From Microcystis aeruginosa W13-11 (GTDB taxonomy: Bacteria; Cyanobacteriota; Cyanobacteriia; Cyanobacteriales; Microcystaceae): 6,369 bases of DNA. Location of the stretch: positions 1-6,369 of the forward strand of contig JAADBR010000183.1 of assembly GCA_009995705.1 (NCBI GenBank), in the 5' to 3' direction. Each line of letters opens with the position of its first letter. Position 1 is the first letter of the stretch. Shown here piece by piece: positions 6,264-6,369 of this stretch. A model generated the notes under the pieces. The model did not search any database. It saw only the letters and a program-made list of their open reading frames with translations, and had not been told where the DNA came from. Both the position numbers and the translations under genes were made by a program.

Positions 6264-6298
6264 CTAATTCTGTAGGCAAATATTGCATCTAGAATTAG
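6264..6298. repeat. Symmetrical hairpin, 8-bp perfect outer stem
   Basis: CTAATTCT (6264-6271) pairs perfectly with AGAATTAG (6291-6298). After a 4-by-4-nt internal loop, GCAA (6276-6279) pairs with TTGC (6283-6286) around a 3-nt ATA loop. No U-tract follows on the plus strand, which argues against a terminator. It could be part of a small RNA or of a mobile-element end. Confidence 0.45.
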
Positions 6299-6369
6299 CT
6301 TTGTACGCTTTGACCCGTACTGGGTTAACTACGAACCTCTCTATCGGATTCCCGCTAAAGGCGGCCTCT

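Larger units (their letters stand above)
5906..6369. other. Gene-free, repeat-rich tail
   Basis: No frame on either strand gives a recognisable protein in these 464 bases. The stretch holds a terminator-like hairpin at 5971-5985, a possible MITE-like remnant at 6046-6151, a 6-bp hairpin AGGCAA/TTGCTT at 6217-6238 and a symmetrical hairpin at 6264-6298. The last 70 or so bases are open in more than one frame up to the right edge and could be the edge of something that continues beyond it. Confidence 0.6.

Overview
The window looks like a chromosomal segment of a unicellular cyanobacterium, most likely Microcystis or a close relative. Three things point there: two intact HIP1 octamers (GCGATCGC, at 4695 and 5629), protein sequences of cyanobacterial style, and AT-leaning codon use with TTA, AAA and GAA preferred. 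The genus is an inference from general appearance. All recognisable genes lie on the + strand.

Layout. (1) Positions 1-1065 hold the 3' part of a membrane-anchored TPR protein whose start is off the left edge. (2) Positions 1035-2168 hold an exported protein with a FecR-like N-terminal domain and C-terminal TPRs. It overlaps the first gene by 31 nt, so the two are very probably translated from one message. (3) Positions 2169-2479 contain no convincing gene but are rich in inverted repeats: two good hairpins lie inside a longer imperfect closing stem, and a separate perfect 7-bp dyad stands just before the next gene. (4) Positions 2480-3685 encode a complete UbiH/COQ6-type FAD-dependent monooxygenase, plausibly acting in plastoquinone synthesis. 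(5) Positions 3778-3851 are tRNA-Pro(GGG), with a well-formed promoter upstream and a terminator-like hairpin downstream. (6) Positions 3983-5905 encode a complete cytoplasmic S9-family serine peptidase with its catalytic triad intact. (7) Positions 5906-6369 are a gene-free, repeat-rich tail with a likely terminator, a possible MITE or insertion-sequence remnant, and a symmetrical hairpin.

The genes form separate units. The two TPR proteins look like one envelope-associated module, with one partner in the membrane and one exported. The monooxygenase, the tRNA and the peptidase are housekeeping-type genes with no evident functional link to each other. No defence system, CRISPR array, biosynthetic cluster or intact mobile element is visible. 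The least explained parts are the structured region at about 2190-2365, the TPR/FecR pair, and the tail after 5906.
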